The notes under the pieces were generated by a model. That model saw only the letters and a program-made list of their open reading frames with translations. It was not told the origin of the DNA and did no database searches. DNA of 40,193 nucleotides from an uncultured Amylibacter sp. (GTDB taxonomy: Bacteria; Pseudomonadota; Alphaproteobacteria; Rhodobacterales; Rhodobacteraceae), in the NCBI GenBank assembly GCA_905182285.1, contig CAJJAY010000011.1, positions 1-40,193 on the forward strand. Reading direction: 5' to 3'. Shown here in pieces: positions 36,683 to 40,193 of the stretch (within the stretch, counting starts at the first letter, position 1; every line of letters starts with the position of its first letter). The position numbers were made by a program, and so were the translations under genes.

Positions 36683-37801
36683 CTAAATTGGATAATTTTT
36701 TTCATCAAGCAAATCTACCGCCAAACCTGTTTCTGCACTTCTCTGTGCAGCTAATCCCATTGCAACCGCTTTCCATCCATCAAGAAGTGAAACTTCAGGA
36801 GACTTTAATTTCCCCCGAACTAATTCAAGAAATTTTTGATGTTGATAAAAAGTAGATCCATTATGATCACCGGCATTTAATAATTTTTCATCTACTTGCA
36901 CATTTTTATGTATTGGTCCTTGTGGTTGTCTTGGGCTTATTATCAATTTTGGAGTAGGTGCAGGACCCAAATCCTTTGGCCAAAACCTACCTGGACCAGG
37001 CACCAAAGCTTCAATTTTGCCTATTGGACCTACAGCAGAAATTTCTTCTTGATATCTAGATCCTTCTGCAAACATACATAATTCAAGCATAGCTCTTACA
37101 TTATTCTTAAAATCTACAATAACATAAGCATTATCAATTATATCTGGAGTTTCACCATCATAATTCTCATCTAAATGATTAACTGATTGACCCGCACTAG
37201 CCATTATTCGTGTGGGTTCAGATTTTATGATTAATCTCATTAAGTCAAAAAAATGACAACATTTTTCAACTAATGTTCCACCAGAATATTTGTTGAACCT
37301 ATTCCAATCATTCACTTTTTCGAGAAAAGGAAAGCGATGTTCTTTTATTGTCATCATCTTGATTTGACCTGTTGCTTCTAAAATTTTTTCATGAAATGCT
37401 TGAATCGGAGGCATGTAACGATATTCCATAGCAACCCATACATGAGATTTATATTGGTCTTTAAATTTCTTTAACTTAGCTAAATCGCTTTCATTTGTAA
37501 AAAGTGGTTTTTCAATTAGAATTGGTATATGTTTTTTCTCTAAAATTTGCATTAATTGGTCAATATGACAAAAATTTGGACTAACAATTACCAAGCAATC
37601 TATATTATTGATATCTAATAACTCATTGATACTTTTAGTAAAAGTTGCATTTGGAGCAAGCTTTGATGCTTTTTTTGCCATTCCTGCATCTGGTTCATAT
37701 ATTGCTTCAACGATAGTATTTTCAAGCAATGCAATATTTTTCAGATGTTCTTGTCCCATCATGCCACAACCAATTATTCCATAATGTGTTAATTTTGTCA
37801 T
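36683..37801 (-). CDS. Gfo/Idh/MocA-family oxidoreductase
   Basis: A 372-residue NAD(P)-dependent dehydrogenase. The N-terminal Rossmann fold shows GIIGCGMMGQEHLKNI (about 8-23) and the signature IEKPLFT (about 97-103); the C-terminal alpha/beta domain follows (KEHRFPFLEKVNDWNRFNKY, then GGTLVEKCCHFFDLMRL with a likely catalytic His). Family members act on sugars, inositols and related polyols. It lies 8 bases after the GntR-family gene in one operon, divergent from an SsuD-like monooxygenase and an aldo/keto reductase. This setting suggests a role on a sulfosugar or similar substrate, but the sequence alone does not give it. Confidence 0.88.
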   Translation of the reverse strand: MTKLTHYGIIGCGMMGQEHLKNIALLENTIVEAIYEPDAGMAKKASKLAPNATFTKSINELLDINNIDCLVIVSPNFCHIDQLMQILEKKHIPILIEKPLFTNESDLAKLKKFKDQYKSHVWVAMEYRYMPPIQAFHEKILEATGQIKMMTIKEHRFPFLEKVNDWNRFNKYSGGTLVEKCCHFFDLMRLIIKSEPTRIMASAGQSVNHLDENYDGETPDIIDNAYVIVDFKNNVRAMLELCMFAEGSRYQEEISAVGPIGKIEALVPGPGRFWPKDLGPAPTPKLIISPRQPQGPIHKNVQVDEKLLNAGDHNGSTFYQHQKFLELVRGKLKSPEVSLLDGWKAVAMGLAAQRSAETGLAVDLLDEKNYPI

Positions 37802-37809
37802 AAAAATTC

Positions 37810-38520
37810 CTATTTTAATCTTTGCACATAATGTGCATTATTCGTGTCATACCATGTTTTTGAATATTCAATCGGTTTTGTTTTCTTAGTCCAACTAAAA
37901 CGTTCTATAAATCCCGTAATAGTACCAGCACACAAAGAAAAATCATTAGGAGTCCAATCGGGTAGGGGTCTTATACTAACCCGATCTTCTGCATGCGTTA
38001 TCCAAAATCCTAAACGTGTACGATAATAATGATAAAGAGAATCCGAAACTTGATTTTTTTTTACAACACCTTCATCAAAATCTAACCAAATTTCTTCAAG
38101 CCCTATAATTGTTTCATCTAAATATCTAATTCTGCGCATTCTAGTAGCAATATTAGAGGTTCCAAAACTAGGAATATTTGGTGGTTTTACTACCTGTTTA
38201 ATATCGATAAATTTTGCACTTGGTAATCCACCGCCTTTTAACAGTTCAAGTCTAAACATAGCATAAACACTGTCATCTTTAGCGCCATGGCATACATAAT
38301 TTCCAGATCCTTGAACTTGTTTAAGCATTCCTTTTTCAGCCAATACTTTCAGTGATTTACGTAACGTTGTTACTGTTACATTTAATGTATTAGCTAATAC
38401 TCGTTCTGGTGGTAATCTTTCACCATCAATTAACCTTCCAGAACCAATATCTCGAATTAATAATTCTGATATCTGTATATACTTTGGTAAATCATAAAAA
38501 TTTTTATTTGAAGTATTCAT
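37810..38520 (-). CDS. GntR/HutC-family transcriptional regulator
   Basis: I choose ATG 38520 (236 residues); the frame is open to a TTG at 38532. The winged helix-turn-helix (about 12-75) contains LIDGERLPPERVLANTLNV, then TVTTLRKSLKVLAEKGMLKQVQGSGNYV; the rest is a UTRA ligand-binding domain (about 90-230). HutC-type members respond to sugars, amino sugars or histidine intermediates. It leads the minus-strand operon with the Gfo/Idh/MocA gene and is divergent from the SsuD-like gene; an inverted repeat lies between. Confidence 0.9.
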   Translation of the reverse strand: MNTSNKNFYDLPKYIQISELLIRDIGSGRLIDGERLPPERVLANTLNVTVTTLRKSLKVLAEKGMLKQVQGSGNYVCHGAKDDSVYAMFRLELLKGGGLPSAKFIDIKQVVKPPNIPSFGTSNIATRMRRIRYLDETIIGLEEIWLDFDEGVVKKNQVSDSLYHYYRTRLGFWITHAEDRVSIRPLPDWTPNDFSLCAGTITGFIERFSWTKKTKPIEYSKTWYDTNNAHYVQRLK

Positions 38521-38539
38521 TTTTAAACTCAAAGTTATA

Positions 38540-38582
38540 ATTGATACACCATTGATTTACATAGATTGAGGTGTTAATCAAT
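38540..38582. promoter_or_regulatory. Inverted repeat in the gntR - monooxygenase intergenic region
   Basis: attgatacacc (38540-38550) and ggtgttaatcaat (38570-38582) are inverted copies apart from two extra bases in the right arm. ATTGA also recurs in direct orientation at 38551 and 38565. The element lies between the start codons of the divergent genes (38520 and 38609), where the HutC-type regulator would be expected to bind. Confidence 0.4.
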
Positions 38583-38608
38583 CCTTATATTTATTGAAAG
38601 TAGATATA

Positions 38609-39763
38609 ATGACAGTCGTACCAATAAAATCATCAGATCTAAATTCAAGTGAAATTTCATGGTTTTCAGCTCTCTGTTCAGATGACTATCAGTTTCTTGG
38701 CATTCCAGATGGTAAGTTAAGATCGAGCTGGGATCATTGTTCTAAGATTGTCAAAGAATCTGAAGTGCAAGGATTTAATAATATTTTATGCCCATCGTCA
38801 TACCAAGTAGGGCAAGACACTTTATCATTTGTTGCTGGATGTGCACCTATAACATCTAAAATCAATTTACTTGCAGCAGTTAGATGTGGCGAAATGCAAC
38901 CAATTATGCTCGCAAGAACAATTGCAACATTAGATCACATGCTAAATGGCAGATTGACGATAAATATAATTAGCTCAGATTTTCCCGGACAAACAGAAGA
39001 TAGTACATATAGATACCAGAGATCTAGAGAAGTCGTCGAAATTCTAAAGCAGGCGTGGACAAAAGATTCTATAAATCACAAAGGTAAAATATATAACTTT
39101 GAAAATATTGATACTTCACCTGTAGTACCTTACCAAACTAATGGTCCATTACTATATTTTGGTGGTTACTCACCTTCAGCATTGGAACTATGTGGTGAAC
39201 ATTGTGATGTATATTTAATGTGGCCAGAAAGAAAAGAAGATCTAGCAGGTCGAATGAGAGCAGTTAACGGCATTGCAAAAAAATATAATAGAACACTAGA
39301 TTATGGCCTAAGGGTACATGTTATAGTACGTGATACTGAAATAGAGGCAAAGGAATATGCCGAATATATTACATCAAAATTAGATGATGAATATGGCAAG
39401 ATGATACGTGATAGAGCATTAGATTCAACATCTCTAGGTGTTTCGCATCAATCAAAAAATAGGGAAATCTCAGATAAATATGGTTATATAGAACCAAATT
39501 TATGGACAGGTGTAGGACGTGCTCGTTCTGGTTGTGGTGCTGCTATAGTAGGCTCAACAGATCAAGTATTATCTAAAATAGATGAGTACGAAAAGATGGG
39601 TATACGAGCTTTTATTTTTTCAGGTTATCCACACATTGATGAAGCAGCACATTTTGGATCCAAAGTTTTACCTAAACTAAAAACATGTTCATTACCAACT
39701 GTTTACGGGCGTATTCCAAATGAAACTCCTTCAACACCTCTAGGAATAGGAATTAGAAAGTAA
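38609..39763 (+). CDS. SsuD-like FMNH2-dependent sulfonate monooxygenase
   Basis: With ATG 38609 the protein has 384 residues, close to E. coli SsuD (381). It follows SsuD along its length: ATLDHMLNGRLTINIISSDF, PLLYFGGYSPSALELCGEHCD, LRVHVIVRDTEIEA, the substrate-loop LDDEYGKM region, then EPNLWTGVGRARSGCGAAIVG and FIFSGYPHIDEAAHFG. Such enzymes use FMNH2 and O2 to release sulfite from a sulfonate, leaving an aldehyde. No flavin reductase is in the window. The next gene, overlapping by one base (TAATG), is an aldo/keto reductase that could reduce the aldehyde. In the sulfo-SMO pathway the SsuD homolog SmoC acts on sulfoquinovose and an aldo/keto reductase, SmoB, follows. The substrate here is inferred. 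Confidence 0.85.
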   Translation: MTVVPIKSSDLNSSEISWFSALCSDDYQFLGIPDGKLRSSWDHCSKIVKESEVQGFNNILCPSSYQVGQDTLSFVAGCAPITSKINLLAAVRCGEMQPIMLARTIATLDHMLNGRLTINIISSDFPGQTEDSTYRYQRSREVVEILKQAWTKDSINHKGKIYNFENIDTSPVVPYQTNGPLLYFGGYSPSALELCGEHCDVYLMWPERKEDLAGRMRAVNGIAKKYNRTLDYGLRVHVIVRDTEIEAKEYAEYITSKLDDEYGKMIRDRALDSTSLGVSHQSKNREISDKYGYIEPNLWTGVGRARSGCGAAIVGSTDQVLSKIDEYEKMGIRAFIFSGYPHIDEAAHFGSKVLPKLKTCSLPTVYGRIPNETPSTPLGIGIRK

Positions 39764-40193
39764 TGAAACGAATTAAAATAAATGAGAATATAGATTTTAG
39801 TCAAATCATATATGGTATGTGGCGCCTTGCTGATGGTGAAATTAATGATGCTAAATCTGTGACAGATAAGATTAACTTATGCTTAGATCAAGGCATTACA
39901 ACATTTGATCAAGCAGACATATATGGTGATTATTCTGCAGAGGCAATATTTGGTGTTGCTTTAAAAGAAGATAAATCTTTAAGAAGTAAAATTGAAATTG
40001 TTACAAAATGCGGAATTGTTGCTCCATGTGGAAAATATGCAGATGTACCAGTTAAGTATTATGATACATCAAAAAAACATATTGATGCATCAGTAAATGC
40101 ATCATTAAAAAATATGAACATCGACTATATAGATATGTTATTAATTCATAGACCTGATCCTTATATGGACCACGATGAAACAGGTCAGGCTCT
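39763..40193 (+). CDS. Aldo/keto reductase, N-terminal part (cut by window end)
   Basis: ATG 39763 overlaps the stop of the monooxygenase gene by one base; 143 codons are visible and the gene runs off the window. The AKR barrel is clear, and all four catalytic residues are in view: D49 and Y54 in TTFDQADIYG, K82 in EIVTKCGI, H129 in LLIHRPDP. The sequence is close to the YdhF-type branch of AKRs. Such enzymes reduce aldehydes with NADPH. Tight coupling to a sulfonate monooxygenase, which makes an aldehyde, suggests it reduces that product. The true length and C-terminal loops are not seen. Confidence 0.85.
   Translation, partial: MKRIKINENIDFSQIIYGMWRLADGEINDAKSVTDKINLCLDQGITTFDQADIYGDYSAEAIFGVALKEDKSLRSKIEIVTKCGIVAPCGKYADVPVKYYDTSKKHIDASVNASLKNMNIDYIDMLLIHRPDPYMDHDETGQA

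Overview
The window is AT-rich throughout and carries a dense, mostly operonic gene set that fits a marine-type alphaproteobacterium with a streamlined genome. Evidence for this is the purB-purC-purS-purQ order, a DctBD pair, gcvTHP behind a tandem glycine riboswitch, a type 1 IPP isomerase, an Lrp-linked putA without its own DNA-binding domain, many ABC and TTT solute transporters, and Fe-S photolyase. Relatives of SAR116 or AEGEAN-169/HIMB59 type are plausible, but no rRNA or marker in the window fixes the lineage. I saw no tRNA, rRNA, CRISPR, IS element or phage gene. No gap between genes exceeds about 230 bases.

Layout: 1-807 (+) is the tail of a corrinoid protein gene and a DUF1638 gene, the edge of a one-carbon methyl-transfer locus. 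830-3932 (-) is a dctB-dctD-like two-component system whose regulator has lost the GAFTGA loop. 4002-7123 (-) is the purine operon purB-purC-purS-purQ. 7252-8789 holds divergent idi and hemF. 8856-13221 (-) is gcvT-gcvH-gcvP, led by a tandem glycine riboswitch at about 13284-13440. 13633-16926 (+) is a polar amino acid ABC transporter.

16923-23979 is a LacI-type regulator divergent from a tctABC transporter plus a CoA-acylating aldehyde dehydrogenase and an acyl-CoA synthetase. The pairing resembles SauS/SauT of sulfoacetate degradation. 24209-29322 (+) is a branched-chain-type ABC transporter in the order J-G-F-H-M. 29338-33361 is putA divergent from an Lrp-family regulator, with a near-perfect palindrome between them. 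33381-36562 (-) is a DNA photorepair operon: an Fe-S (6-4)-type photolyase, a 44-residue DUF2256 zinc-ribbon protein and a second photolyase.

36683-40193 holds a GntR/HutC regulator and a Gfo/Idh/MocA oxidoreductase, divergent from an SsuD-like sulfonate monooxygenase and an aldo/keto reductase that is cut by the window end.

Two themes stand out. First, there are two candidate organosulfonate loci (TctABC-SauST-like, and SsuD-like plus aldo/keto reductase plus Gfo/Idh), which suggests use of C2 sulfonates and possibly sulfosugars. Second, a stable hairpin sits right after the solute-binding-protein gene in all three transporter operons, which probably sets unequal expression of binding protein and the rest. 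The glycine cleavage system, PutA and the corrinoid fragment fit an oligotroph that oxidises amino acids and methylated compounds for carbon and one-carbon units.
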